Below the pieces are notes generated by a model that was given only the letters and a program-made list of their open reading frames with translations, was not told where the DNA came from and ran no database searches. Shown here in pieces: positions 17,601 to 23,502 of a stretch of 23,502 bases of DNA; the stretch's first letter is position 1, and each line of letters begins with the position of its first letter. Made by a program: the position numbers and the translations under genes. The DNA is from a virus: positions 1,027 to 24,528 of IMG/VR virus record IMGVR_UViG_3300001352_000077. One strand, written 5' to 3'.

Positions 17601-17836
17601 AACAGAATGATGACCAAGTAAGACAAGAATTCTTGGACTCAGTAAACCCAATCTTAGATTCTATCAGAAGAGATAGAGGTTTGATTGACTTTAGAGTTGT
17701 CGTTCAGAACACTCCTGAAGATTTAGATAATAACACCTTAGTAGGTAAAATATATCTAAAACCAACAAGAGCGTTAGAATTCATCGATATAGAATTCTTA
17801 ATTACTCCGACAGGTGCATCATTTGAGGATATCTGA
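14651..17836 (+). CDS. 18: Tail sheath protein (T4 gp18-like), enlarged
   Basis: This protein forms the contractile sheath around the tail tube. The N-terminus has the typical sheath opening (F-V-S-P-G-V-Y-T-S-E-R, residues 6-16) and T-N-F-D-E-F-T-S-F-F-G. The C-terminal domain (about 950-1061) has the family's conserved pattern: N-V-R-R-L-L-L, a helix pair, F-L-D-S-V-N-P-I-L-D, L-I-D-F-R-V-V and a last strand region with A-L-E-F-I-D-I-E-F. At 1,061 residues it is much longer than T4 gp18 (659). Most of the extra length is a Gly/Ser/Thr-rich, beta-type region at roughly 110-400 that would sit on the outer surface; other insertions are possible. The ATG is preceded by a TATTTAT element and an A-rich leader without Shine-Dalgarno. 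A strong terminator follows the TGA. Confidence 0.96.
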   Translation: MAAEKVFVSPGVYTSERDLSFVAQSVGVTTLGVVGETLSGPAFEPIFITNFDEFTSFFGGTEPTKFVNTQIPKYEAAYIAKAYLQQSNQLFVTRVLGLSGYDAGPSWSISTVGNVNKSLITPKDSDGIAYTITFSGVSGNSSSTEITDFSNLPSSIESVFGLPYTTFSGNISTLQGNFESAVYQSIVNPVSSGATSFMFGTVSGETYDAITGASGTWTGTTNVLGVDGLTIDTADFEASENDSWYYALFPYNSGTGEYSGVGFGLSITGLTNTVGNNYTGVGVVYTTTYTGTPITDYHNMVVSTLRSRGISTTSNSNNPDYEVSGLTNVTINSTGVYSGITNNPFSNFQISGITNDSEIFTFNTSLSLSDPNFISKVLGQSNFSKPSNEIPLFVEEIYYNLLNTGYKEGKIRGLNTTLLGLQSAREDVDNTGIGWYLDRYQTPSTPYLVSELRGNEVSDLFKVISISDGNSANREIKVSIMNISFNNLTFDVVVRSFYDTDSNPIVLEKFTNCTMDINLNSYVAKKIGTANGDFELKSRYIMLEVNEEAPSDSLPCGFKGYQTRQYSSYKSPHLLYKTKYDTPGEVLFNPPFGSSNGDNLTRSAGDNPRRVFLGVSNTVGIDVDFTSYKGKQNPTNLSTATESSPWAELTKGYHMDSGATVVLIPSQYVTSGETAFEVGDASFDSEPNEDSPYYRLNSRKFTLVPTGGFDGWDIYRESRTNGDTFILGNNGYLRGAAPSVRFPSATGWGAFKTIVGPDKQDWGNTDYYAYLWGQWTFVNPEAVNINVFTTSGIDYVNNSNLVEEAIDMIETDRADSIYICTTPDYNMFVNTTSNFTTDFIYPQEATENLEDTGIDSNYTATYYPWILTRDTVNNTQIYLPPTAEVVRNLALTDNISFPWFASAGYTRGLVNGIKARKKLTQDDRDILYKGRINPIATFSDVGTVIWGNKTTQVKQSALDRINVRRLLLQARKLISAVAVRLLFEQNDDQVRQEFLDSVNPILDSIRRDRGLIDFRVVVQNTPEDLDNNTLVGKIYLKPTRALEFIDIEFLITPTGASFEDI

Positions 17837-17846
17837 TATTTATTAA
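17837..17846 (+). promoter_or_regulatory. TATTTAT element directly after the sheath stop
   Basis: TATTTATTAA starts right behind the sheath TGA and just before the terminator hairpin. If active it would drive the 45-residue gene, with the hairpin near the 5' end of that RNA. This is the least convincing member of the set. Confidence 0.25.
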
Positions 17847-17876
17847 ATGGGGGGTACAAAAGTATCCCCCATTTTT
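17847..17876 (+). terminator. Intrinsic terminator after tail sheath
   Basis: An 11-bp stem (17847-17857 with 17862-17872, including one G-U pair) contains a run of G-C pairs. It is closed by an AAAA loop and followed by a T run (17872-17876). It starts 11 bases after the sheath stop codon. Confidence 0.85.
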
Positions 17877-17885
17877 AGCCATATA

Positions 17886-17899
17886 ATTAAACGTTTAAT
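17886..17899. promoter_or_regulatory. 14-bp perfect palindrome ATTAAACGTTTAAT
   Basis: A perfect 14-bp palindrome lies between the sheath terminator and the 45-residue gene, 12 bases before its ATG. It could be a repressor operator, but a chance AT-rich palindrome is possible. Confidence 0.3.
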
Positions 17900-17910
17900 A
17901 AAATAAAAAA

Positions 17911-18048
17911 ATGGAATTTAAAAAAAAATTACTAAGAGAGTCATTACAAATTAATGGTAATGGAGTTAAGACCTATTCTGAAAAACCTCAAAATATTGTT
18001 TTGACGGAATCACAATTAGAGAGATTAATTGAAAATCTAAATAATTAA
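17911..18048 (+). CDS. 45-residue peptide of unknown function
   Basis: This short gene (ATG 17911, TAA 18046-18048) encodes a basic amphipathic start (F-K-K-K-L-L-R-E-S-L), a middle with no clear structure, and a C-terminal helix V-L-T-E-S-Q-L-E-R-L-I-E-N-L. The L-T-E-S stretch fits the [LI]-x-E cleavage rule of T4-type prohead proteases. It has an A-rich leader, and the HAD-like gene starts six bases after its stop, so the two are probably co-transcribed. I recognise no named family. The protein could be an internal capsid peptide or a small regulator. Confidence 0.6.
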   Translation: MEFKKKLLRESLQINGNGVKTYSEKPQNIVLTESQLERLIENLNN

Positions 18049-18053
18049 AATAC

Positions 18054-18905
18054 ATGAGTCTAAGAAGTATTATACATCAAAGTCTTAATAAATTATTTAT
18101 AAGTGAAGGTATCGAAGACGGTCAACCTGACTTAAAGTATTATGCTTTTGACTGGGATGATAATATTGTCGTTATGCCGACTCGAATAATTTTAAAAACT
18201 GATGAAGGTAATGAGATAGGTATGTCTACTGAAGATTTTGCCGAATATCGACAAAAGATTGGTGTGGAGCCTTTTGAATATAATAATGAGACTGTTGTAG
18301 GTTATTCCGAAAATCCCTATCGTAATTTTGGAGTAGATGGTGATAAGAAATTTATAGTGGACTCTTTATTAGCTTCTCCAGGTCCTTCATGGAATGATTT
18401 TGTGGAATGTATTAACGGAGGTTCTATATTTGCAATTATTACTGCTAGAGGTCACACTCCGTCAGTGTTAAGAGACTCTATTTATAACCTTATTGTTACA
18501 AACCACAATGGAATAGACTCAAGTAAGTTAGTAGAAAACTTAAAAAAATATCGGGATTTATCAGGAGAACTTATGAAAGACGACCAACTTTTAATAAAAG
18601 AATATTTAGATATGAATAAATATTATCCTGTTACTTATGGTGAGGGGTCGGCCTCTAATCCGGAGGAAGGTAAGATAAAAGCGTTAAGAGAGTTTATTAA
18701 TTACGTTAAATACCAAAGTAAAAAATTAGGTCAAAAAGTATCATTTACTAATGATGTGAGTAATAACTTTGTACCTCAAATAGGATTTTCTGATGACGAC
18801 CCAGGAAATATAGAATCTATAAAAACATTTTTAGATAAAGAATATAAAGATGAAAGCCCAGTAAAAACTTATTTAACTAAAGGAGGAGAAAAAAAAGAAG
18901 TTTAA
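18054..18905 (+). CDS. HAD-superfamily phosphatase-like protein with capsid-targeting-like N-terminus
   Basis: This 283-residue protein carries all four HAD motifs: F-D33-W-D35-D-N (nucleophile and acid/base Asp), I-I-T130-A-R-G (motif II), K207 in E-E-G-K-I-K (motif III, tentative), and S-D247-D-D-P-G-N (motif IV, Mg2+ binding). It should therefore be an active phosphohydrolase; the substrate (nucleotide, polynucleotide end or protein) cannot be read from sequence. The first 18 residues form a short amphipathic helix ending in F-I-S-E-G-I, nearly the same as in the superoxide dismutase fusion. This suggests the protein is cleaved and carried in the virion. The gene sits between the sheath and tube genes, which are normally neighbours in T4-like phages, so it looks like an inserted accessory gene. 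It follows the 45-residue gene by five bases. Confidence 0.85.
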   Translation: MSLRSIIHQSLNKLFISEGIEDGQPDLKYYAFDWDDNIVVMPTRIILKTDEGNEIGMSTEDFAEYRQKIGVEPFEYNNETVVGYSENPYRNFGVDGDKKFIVDSLLASPGPSWNDFVECINGGSIFAIITARGHTPSVLRDSIYNLIVTNHNGIDSSKLVENLKKYRDLSGELMKDDQLLIKEYLDMNKYYPVTYGEGSASNPEEGKIKALREFINYVKYQSKKLGQKVSFTNDVSNNFVPQIGFSDDDPGNIESIKTFLDKEYKDESPVKTYLTKGGEKKEV

Positions 18906-19026
18906 AAATTCTAGTTTCTAATCTCTAGTTAAGGATTTTACAATTAAAAAAGTAAAAGTAAAGAGAAAAAAGTTTAACACTGATATTTATAATAAAATAA
19001 ACAACGAAATTTAAAACCAAAATACA
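18906..19026 (+). promoter_or_regulatory. Intergenic leader with TATTTAT element before tail tube
   Basis: In this 121-bp gap TATTTAT at 18984-18990 is followed by AATAAAATAAA and lies 43 nt before the tube ATG. Apart from one base it matches the sheath leader at 14612. The rest is A-rich with no strong hairpin, gene or terminator visible. Confidence 0.45.
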
Positions 19027-19515
19027 ATGGCTGATTTATTAATGAAAATGCCCGTACCGTATGAACCGAAAAGAAAAAATAGATTTGTTCTAAGTTTTCC
19101 TTCATCATTGGGTATTAACTCTTGGTATGTTGAGTCCACATCTAGACCTAACGTCCAAATTAACGCAACTGAGATTCCTTTCTTAAACACATCTACTTAT
19201 GTTGCTGGTAGATTTACTTGGAATACGATAAACGTGACGTTTAGAGACCCCATAGGACCATCGGCAGCACAAGCCTTAATGGAATGGGTAAGATTAACCT
19301 CAGAGTCCGTTACAGGTCGTATGGGATACGCAGCTGGTTATAAGAAAGACCTAGACCTTGAAATGTTAGACCCTACAGGAGTTGCGGTTGAAAAATGGAT
19401 TCTACAGGGTACTTTCTTAACTGATGTTAATTTTGATAGTTTGGGATATAGTGATGACGCATTGGCAACAATTACAGCGACATTACGTCCTGATAGATGT
19501 ATTTTGGTTTACTAA
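19027..19515 (+). CDS. 19: Tail tube protein (T4 gp19-like)
   Basis: This is the major subunit of the inner tail tube. Its 162 residues match T4 gp19 (163). Family pattern: a Pro-rich start (M-P-V-P-Y-E-P-K-R-K-N-R-F), a strand with W-Y-V-E-S-T-S-R-P, W-N-T-I-N-V-T-F-R-D-P-I-G, and a C-terminal segment with W-x-L-Q-G-T-F-L-T-D-V-N-F-D-S-L-G-Y. It has its own TATTTAT element and is followed by a strong terminator, fitting high-level late expression as a separate unit. There is no Shine-Dalgarno sequence; the leader is A-rich. Confidence 0.95.
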   Translation: MADLLMKMPVPYEPKRKNRFVLSFPSSLGINSWYVESTSRPNVQINATEIPFLNTSTYVAGRFTWNTINVTFRDPIGPSAAQALMEWVRLTSESVTGRMGYAAGYKKDLDLEMLDPTGVAVEKWILQGTFLTDVNFDSLGYSDDALATITATLRPDRCILVY

Positions 19516-19549
19516 TACTATTGAAAAAAAAATAATAGTTTATATAATT

Positions 19550-19582
19550 AACCATAGGGTTTATTCCCTATGGTTTTTTTTT
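19550..19582 (+). terminator. Intrinsic terminator after tail tube
   Basis: A perfect 10-bp stem (AACCATAGGG at 19550-19559 with CCCTATGGTT at 19566-19575) and a TTTATT loop are followed by a run of nine T. It ends ten bases before the next ATG. Confidence 0.9.
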
Positions 19583-19592
19583 ACACAAAAAT

Positions 19593-20348
19593 ATGGACGA
19601 AGCGAAACAATATGGACAACAAGACTTTAATTTACCACATGACGTGGTAACACTTCCCTCGCAGGGTAAGTTTTATAAAAACAAAAAAAAGAGTCTTAAA
19701 ATTGGATATCTGACAGCTCAGGATGAAAATATTTTGGTATCTGCCGGAAACGGTAAAAATCCAAACATTATAAATGATTTAGTTAAAAATAAGATATATG
19801 AACCAGACGTTAAGGTTAATGACTTATTAGAAGGTGATTTAGAGGCTATTTTAATATTTTTGAGAAACACAGCGTTTGGTCCCGATTATAATTTTACATT
19901 AAGAGACCCTAAAACTAATAATTCATTTGAACATACGGTTCGTCTCGATGAGCTAAATTTCAAAAAACTTGAAAAAGAACCCGAAGAAGACGGGACATTT
20001 ACATTTAAACTACCTAAGTCAGGAAATATGGTAAAATGTAAACTACTTACGGTAGGAGAAGTACAGGAACTTAACGATATGTTAGAGAAGTACCCAAACA
20101 ATGTTACGGCCCCCATAGTAACCAATAGGTTATCAAAACAAATAGTAAGTGTAGACAACAACACCGATAGAGAGTTTATAACAAGCTTCGTCATAAAATT
20201 ACCAATTATGGATTCTAAATTCATAAGAAATAGCCTTTCTAATTCGGAACCAAAATTAGACTTAGAAAGGAGTTTAAACGCCCCGTCAGGAGAAGAGTTG
20301 ACAGTTAGAGTCACCTTTGGGGTGGAGTTTTTTCGGCCTTTCTTCTGA
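19593..20348 (+). CDS. 26: T4 gp26-like baseplate/tail assembly protein
   Basis: The 251-residue protein fits the T4 gp26 baseplate family pattern. It has L-P-S-Q-G-K-F-Y near residue 21, I-G-Y-L-T-A-Q-D-E-N-I-L (about 37-48), an I-I-N-D-L-V segment, and L-L-E-G-D-L-E-A-I-L-I-F-L-R-N-T-A-F-G-P-D-Y. The first two segments and the last are hallmarks of that family. It lies between the tail tube and tape measure genes, the place where other phages encode tail assembly chaperones, and its end overlaps another frame by 32 bp, as chaperone pairs do. It may therefore chaperone the tape measure protein. Transcription is unclear: a terminator ends just upstream and no TATTTAT element is seen, so readthrough from the tube promoter is likely. 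Confidence 0.8.
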   Translation: MDEAKQYGQQDFNLPHDVVTLPSQGKFYKNKKKSLKIGYLTAQDENILVSAGNGKNPNIINDLVKNKIYEPDVKVNDLLEGDLEAILIFLRNTAFGPDYNFTLRDPKTNNSFEHTVRLDELNFKKLEKEPEEDGTFTFKLPKSGNMVKCKLLTVGEVQELNDMLEKYPNNVTAPIVTNRLSKQIVSVDNNTDREFITSFVIKLPIMDSKFIRNSLSNSEPKLDLERSLNAPSGEELTVRVTFGVEFFRPFF

Positions 20349-20520
20349 ATCTAGGGTATCTGTGCTTGATGAAATATATTACTTAACTCGTCATGCAAAT
20401 TTTTCTTATAACGACTTAATTAATATGCCTACATACGAAAGAAAATACTTTATAGGAAAGTTAGTTGAGGAATTTGATAAACGAAAACAACAGTCCGAAA
20501 AAGTAAAATCTAAAAGATAA
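20317..20520 (+). CDS. Second-frame tail assembly protein, probably a +1 frameshift extension
   Basis: This frame opens at 20302 and ends at 20520. The conserved-looking core (L-D-E-I-Y-Y-L-T, then M-P-T-Y-E-R-K-Y-F and a charged C-terminal helix) resembles small helical proteins that follow gp26-like genes. No ATG exists before the core; only a TTG at 20317 or a GTG at 20362 could start it. The frame is +1 relative to the gp26-like gene, and the overlap contains TTT-TTT-CGG at 20328-20336. There a Phe tRNA on UUU could slip to UUC before a probably slow CGG codon. Slippage would give a fusion of about 308 residues, analogous to the lambda G/GT chaperone pair. Independent TTG initiation is the alternative. 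Confidence 0.65.
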   Translation: MGWSFFGLSSESRVSVLDEIYYLTRHANFSYNDLINMPTYERKYFIGKLVEEFDKRKQQSEKVKSKR

Positions 20521-20521
20521 G

Positions 20522-20540
20522 TATTTATAATATAATACTT
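20522..20540 (+). promoter_or_regulatory. TATTTAT element upstream of tape measure
   Basis: TATTTAT followed by AATATAATACTTAATA starts right after the preceding stop codon and 23 nt before the tape measure ATG. Confidence 0.45.
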
Positions 20541-20544
20541 AATA

Positions 20545-22638
20545 ATGGCTAACAAAATTGGAGAAGCGGCAGATAACGCTAAAAACGCGATAAACGATAT
20601 TAGTAAAGGTATGGACGGCTTAAATAAAGCCGCCGGACTTTTAGATACAACGGTATTAAATATAACCTCAAGTTTAGCGAGGATGATTATGCCGACATCA
20701 GTAATAGAAGATACTGCTAAATTACAAGAACTAACATTTAATCTAACTACTAAGTCCATGGGACAAACTAGTGCGATTGGTAATGCGTTAATGACCACTA
20801 TGGCTGAAGCCACATTTGAAACTACTAAATTTGGAGTTGGATTAGAAGAGAACTTAATTTTAATACAACAAATAAATGATGTAATGGGGGTTAATACTTT
20901 ACTATCTTCTGAGCAAGTTGAAAATATGCAACTCTTAGCACGTAACGCTGGACTTACATCTGCTGAGATAGTCCCAATTGTTGAAGGATTTAGAAATATT
21001 GGTGTAGGTACATCAGATGCAATCTCAAAAATTAGTGACATGCAAAAACAAGCCAGGGATTATGGTATTAATGTTGGTAAGTTTATGAAAGATATAGGTA
21101 GTAACATAAAAATGTTATCTAGTTACAATTTTAAAGATGGTGTAGAAGGATTTTCTCGTATGGTGGCGAAGGCACAAGCGTTAAGGATGGACGTATCCCA
21201 AACGTTTTCACTTTCTGAAAAGTTACTTGACCCTGAAACGGCAATAGAAACTGCAGCCGGATTTCAGATGTTGGGAGGTGCTGTAGGAGATTTAGGTGAC
21301 CCATTTAAATTACTACATTTAGCTCAGACAGACACTGAAGGATTGATGGATGCGGTTGTTGGTATGGCTGAAAGTGCTGCAGTATTTAATGAGGAAACTG
21401 GTGAGTTTGATATACCTGTTACGGAAATGTATCGACTAAGAGAGGCGGCTAATTTAGCTGGAATGTCCTACCAAGATATGACTCAAACCGCATTTAAAGC
21501 CGCTGAAAGAACAAAAAAATTAGATATGTTGGGAACGGCCACAGTTCCTGAAGAGTTTAAAGAACTAGTTGCAAATATGAGTACAATTGAGGGAGGTGAC
21601 TTAAAAGTGTCCATACCTACTTTTGATGAGGCGACTAAAAAGATGATTCCCGCAATTAAATCGGCAGCAGATTTAAATCAAGATGATTTTAAGGCGTTAA
21701 AAGAGCAACAAAGTAAGAATGAAATGAGCGATAGAGAAATCGCTATGGAACAACTTACAGCACTTCAAGAAATTGCGGGGGCCAATCAAAGCGCTAAGTC
21801 GGCAACTACTTTAGTGGGTGTAAAAACTGATGGAGTGATTGATGCTTTAGGTGGTTTAGATGCTTACGCTGAAGTTGTTAGGGAAGGTTTAGACGCCTCT
21901 ATTAATGAAGAAAATTTAAAAATTTATGGAAACGCGTTAACTCAGAATATCGCTGAAGGATTTCAAGATGAAGAAGCAAGAAAACATTTTAAAAATGCCG
22001 CATTTAACATTTCATCTACATTTGGAACCGCGATTGAGACGTCACTTATAGATATGAATGATAAGTTACCCGAAACTAACTTAATGAAAGATTCTGGTCT
22101 TAGTGTTGAGAATTTTATAACCGCAGCATATCAATCAACTGAGAGTGGACTTACAGAATTTAAAACTAAAATGGAAGGTTTAATACCTGATAGTGTTTTA
22201 TCTCAACTTACTACAGCCAAAACACTATTTGGTAATTTTAGTGATATAGTTGGTGATTTAGCTACAAATGCTGCTATGTTTTTGGGTGAAAATATAGACG
22301 ATGCGGCTGCCGGAACACCTGACACATCTGCAGACACAACCTCACCTGTGAATCAGGATTTTATTTCTAGACCTGGAATGCCCGTTCAAAGATTCTTGAA
22401 AGATGATATAATAATTGGTGGAACTAGTTTATTAGAAAATATGGACGACACCGGCAATAATGTTAATGGTGAAATTAATCTAAATGTGGGTGGTAAAATA
22501 GATTTATCGGTTGACGGAAGAAATCTCCCACAAAACATATCATCTGAACAATTGGCAAATGAAATTGTTAATAACCCTACTTTTACAAGTAAACTAATGA
22601 CAATACTTACCGATTCTAATAATACATATTCCGCTTAA
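20545..22638 (+). CDS. Tail tape measure protein
   Basis: This protein should set tail length and occupy the tube lumen. Its 697 residues are mostly helical and rich in Ala, Glu and Lys; hydrophobic helical stretches occur at about 27-48 and 75-90. The C-terminal region has D-F-I-S-R-P-G-M-P-V-Q-R-F followed by D-D-I-I-I-G-G-T, a pattern often found near the end of tape measure proteins in large myoviruses, and then a short beta domain. The position directly after the gp26/chaperone-like pair is the canonical one. T4's equivalent, gp29, is 590 residues, so a slightly longer tail is possible. The identification rests on context, composition and the C-terminal motif. Confidence 0.78.
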   Translation: MANKIGEAADNAKNAINDISKGMDGLNKAAGLLDTTVLNITSSLARMIMPTSVIEDTAKLQELTFNLTTKSMGQTSAIGNALMTTMAEATFETTKFGVGLEENLILIQQINDVMGVNTLLSSEQVENMQLLARNAGLTSAEIVPIVEGFRNIGVGTSDAISKISDMQKQARDYGINVGKFMKDIGSNIKMLSSYNFKDGVEGFSRMVAKAQALRMDVSQTFSLSEKLLDPETAIETAAGFQMLGGAVGDLGDPFKLLHLAQTDTEGLMDAVVGMAESAAVFNEETGEFDIPVTEMYRLREAANLAGMSYQDMTQTAFKAAERTKKLDMLGTATVPEEFKELVANMSTIEGGDLKVSIPTFDEATKKMIPAIKSAADLNQDDFKALKEQQSKNEMSDREIAMEQLTALQEIAGANQSAKSATTLVGVKTDGVIDALGGLDAYAEVVREGLDASINEENLKIYGNALTQNIAEGFQDEEARKHFKNAAFNISSTFGTAIETSLIDMNDKLPETNLMKDSGLSVENFITAAYQSTESGLTEFKTKMEGLIPDSVLSQLTTAKTLFGNFSDIVGDLATNAAMFLGENIDDAAAGTPDTSADTTSPVNQDFISRPGMPVQRFLKDDIIIGGTSLLENMDDTGNNVNGEINLNVGGKIDLSVDGRNLPQNISSEQLANEIVNNPTFTSKLMTILTDSNNTYSA

Positions 22639-22650
22639 AAATGAATATCT

Positions 22651-22674
22651 AATCTATTTATATAAAAATAGATT
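22651..22674 (+). promoter_or_regulatory. 9-bp inverted repeat containing a TATTTAT element
   Basis: AATCTATTT (22651-22659) and AAATAGATT (22666-22674) form a perfect 9-bp inverted repeat around ATATAA. The TATTTAT element at 22655-22661 lies inside it, 23 nt before the next ATG. No T run follows, so it looks more like an operator or leader structure than a terminator. Confidence 0.4.
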
Positions 22675-22677
22675 CGT

Positions 22678-23502
22678 ATGGCGAACCAATCAAATAGTCA
22701 ATTAACGTTTAGCGCTACTGAAGGTTTTAGAAAAAAACTTTTAGTAAGGAATTTAGAACCATATGCTGAAGGTTATAAAGGTAATGATTCACCGGGTAAT
22801 TCGGAGTTCTCAATTAACGATGTCGCAGTTTTAGATGCCATTAGAATCGAAGAGTCTCAAGTAACTGACCAAGCACAAAAAAGAGCGTTTATACAAAATC
22901 AATATGGACCTGAAGGTGGATTCAATGATTTAATAAACATTAGAGATATAGAAAGAAAAATAGAACAACGAGAGACGTACTATACGTTTGTTGCTTCAAC
23001 GTACAACTCACTTACTCTACTGACAACTTTAGACCCTATGGGTTCCAACGGAAGACTAGCACAAGATTCTACATTAGCTCAAATAGCAGGAAACCAACTA
23101 AAAACACAATTTCAATTTAGAGTTGCGGAAGAAACCTATCAACAAACACTTGGTAGGGTAAATATACTTGATGCGTTAGGAGACCCTTTTGATGTGTTAG
23201 CCATTGCGACTGGAAATGAACAATTAATTGAAAGTGACTGGAAAATTTCTGTTCCAAATAACATAGTAGGTAAAGGTTTAGATTTTATAAGTAGAATTTC
23301 TGGAATATACTCACCATACTCATGGATACCAGGAAGTTATTTTGGTGAAGTGGCTCAACAATCTAGTATTAATCAGGCTTCAGGTAATAAAGGTGAATTC
23401 AGTAGTAGAGGTACATTACTTCCACAAGCCAATAAAAAGTCGTCTGACACATTCATATCAAATACAGGTAGGGGACAAACTAAAAGATTATTTAAGAGTA
23501 TA
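22678..23502 (+). CDS. Probable structural/baseplate protein (3' end outside window)
   Basis: An ATG at 22678 opens a frame of 275 codons that runs to the window's last base without a stop, so the gene is partial. The start is soluble and polar (A-N-Q-S-N-S-Q-L-T-F). It continues with a long helical segment (about 85-110, N-D-L-I-N-I-R-D-I-E-R-K-I-E-Q-R-E) and a Gln/Thr-rich middle. The segment W-I-P-G-S-Y-F-G-E-V falls near residue 220, and there is no membrane segment. I do not recognise a family. In T4-like tail clusters the genes after the tape measure encode baseplate hub or tube-initiator proteins, so a baseplate role is the likeliest inference. A TATTTAT element and inverted repeat precede the ATG. 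Confidence 0.7.
   Translation, partial: MANQSNSQLTFSATEGFRKKLLVRNLEPYAEGYKGNDSPGNSEFSINDVAVLDAIRIEESQVTDQAQKRAFIQNQYGPEGGFNDLINIRDIERKIEQRETYYTFVASTYNSLTLLTTLDPMGSNGRLAQDSTLAQIAGNQLKTQFQFRVAEETYQQTLGRVNILDALGDPFDVLAIATGNEQLIESDWKISVPNNIVGKGLDFISRISGIYSPYSWIPGSYFGEVAQQSSINQASGNKGEFSSRGTLLPQANKKSSDTFISNTGRGQTKRLFKSI

Noticed and set aside
18909-18927. CTAG...CTAG possible hairpin after the HAD gene
   Set aside because: The stem is only four self-complementary bases and no T run follows, so it does not support a terminator call.
19424-19630. Plus-strand 68-codon frame over the end of the tail tube gene
   Set aside because: It lies in another frame of the tube gene and runs through the terminator hairpin into the next gene; composition is not protein-like.
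20406-21041. Long minus-strand frame opposite the tape measure start
   Set aside because: It is antisense to two well-supported genes, is Ser/Leu/Ile-rich as expected for a shadow, and has no promoter or leader.

Overview
The window is part of an AT-rich genome of a contractile-tailed (myovirus) phage distantly related to T4. It holds a family B DNA polymerase, neck and tail-completion candidates, a tail sheath, a tail tube, a gp26-like baseplate/chaperone protein and a tape measure protein. The host is probably in the Bacteroidetes (Flavobacteria-like). The DNA polymerase gene is preceded by TTG, a 20-nt spacer and TATCTTTG, which fits the Bacteroidetes primary-sigma promoter (TTG and TAnnTTTG). 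Start codons lack Shine-Dalgarno sequences and sit in A-rich leaders. No tRNA, rRNA, integrase, insertion sequence or CRISPR array was seen.

Layout. 1-4612 (+): the 3' part of a very long Cys-rich, Thr-Pro-linker fibre/adhesin-like protein, then a small baseplate-like protein. 4613-7468 (+): promoter, leader hairpin and DNA polymerase. 7437-12306 (-): an SNF2-type helicase, a Mn-type superoxide dismutase fused to a PD-(D/E)XK nuclease-like domain, a gp13-like neck protein and a small protein. The last of these overlaps the polymerase gene tail to tail. 12328-14362 (+): gp14-like, unknown and gp15-like genes, overlapping or abutting. 14363-14512 (-): a 49-residue protein. 14651-17836 (+): an unusually large tail sheath and its terminator. 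17911-18905 (+): a 45-residue peptide gene and a HAD-superfamily phosphatase-like protein. 19027-19515 (+): tail tube, followed by a terminator. 19593-20520 (+): a gp26-like protein overlapping a short second frame without an ATG, probably joined by +1 frameshifting. 20545-22638 (+): tape measure. 22678 to the end (+): a partial, probably structural protein.

How the parts fit. Most genes build the neck, tail and host-contact apparatus. The most interesting part is a possible internal-protein system. The superoxide dismutase-nuclease chimera and the HAD protein both begin with a short helical leader ending in I-S-E-G-I. This matches the [LI]-x-E cleavage rule of T4-type prohead proteases acting on capsid-targeting peptides. 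Two other small proteins have related N-termini or [LI]-x-E sites. I infer that these enzymes may be packaged in the capsid and injected to protect or take over the host; this is untested. A second signal is a repeated element, TATTTAT followed by an A/T run, ahead of nearly every likely late transcription unit on both strands. It is a candidate phage-specific late promoter.
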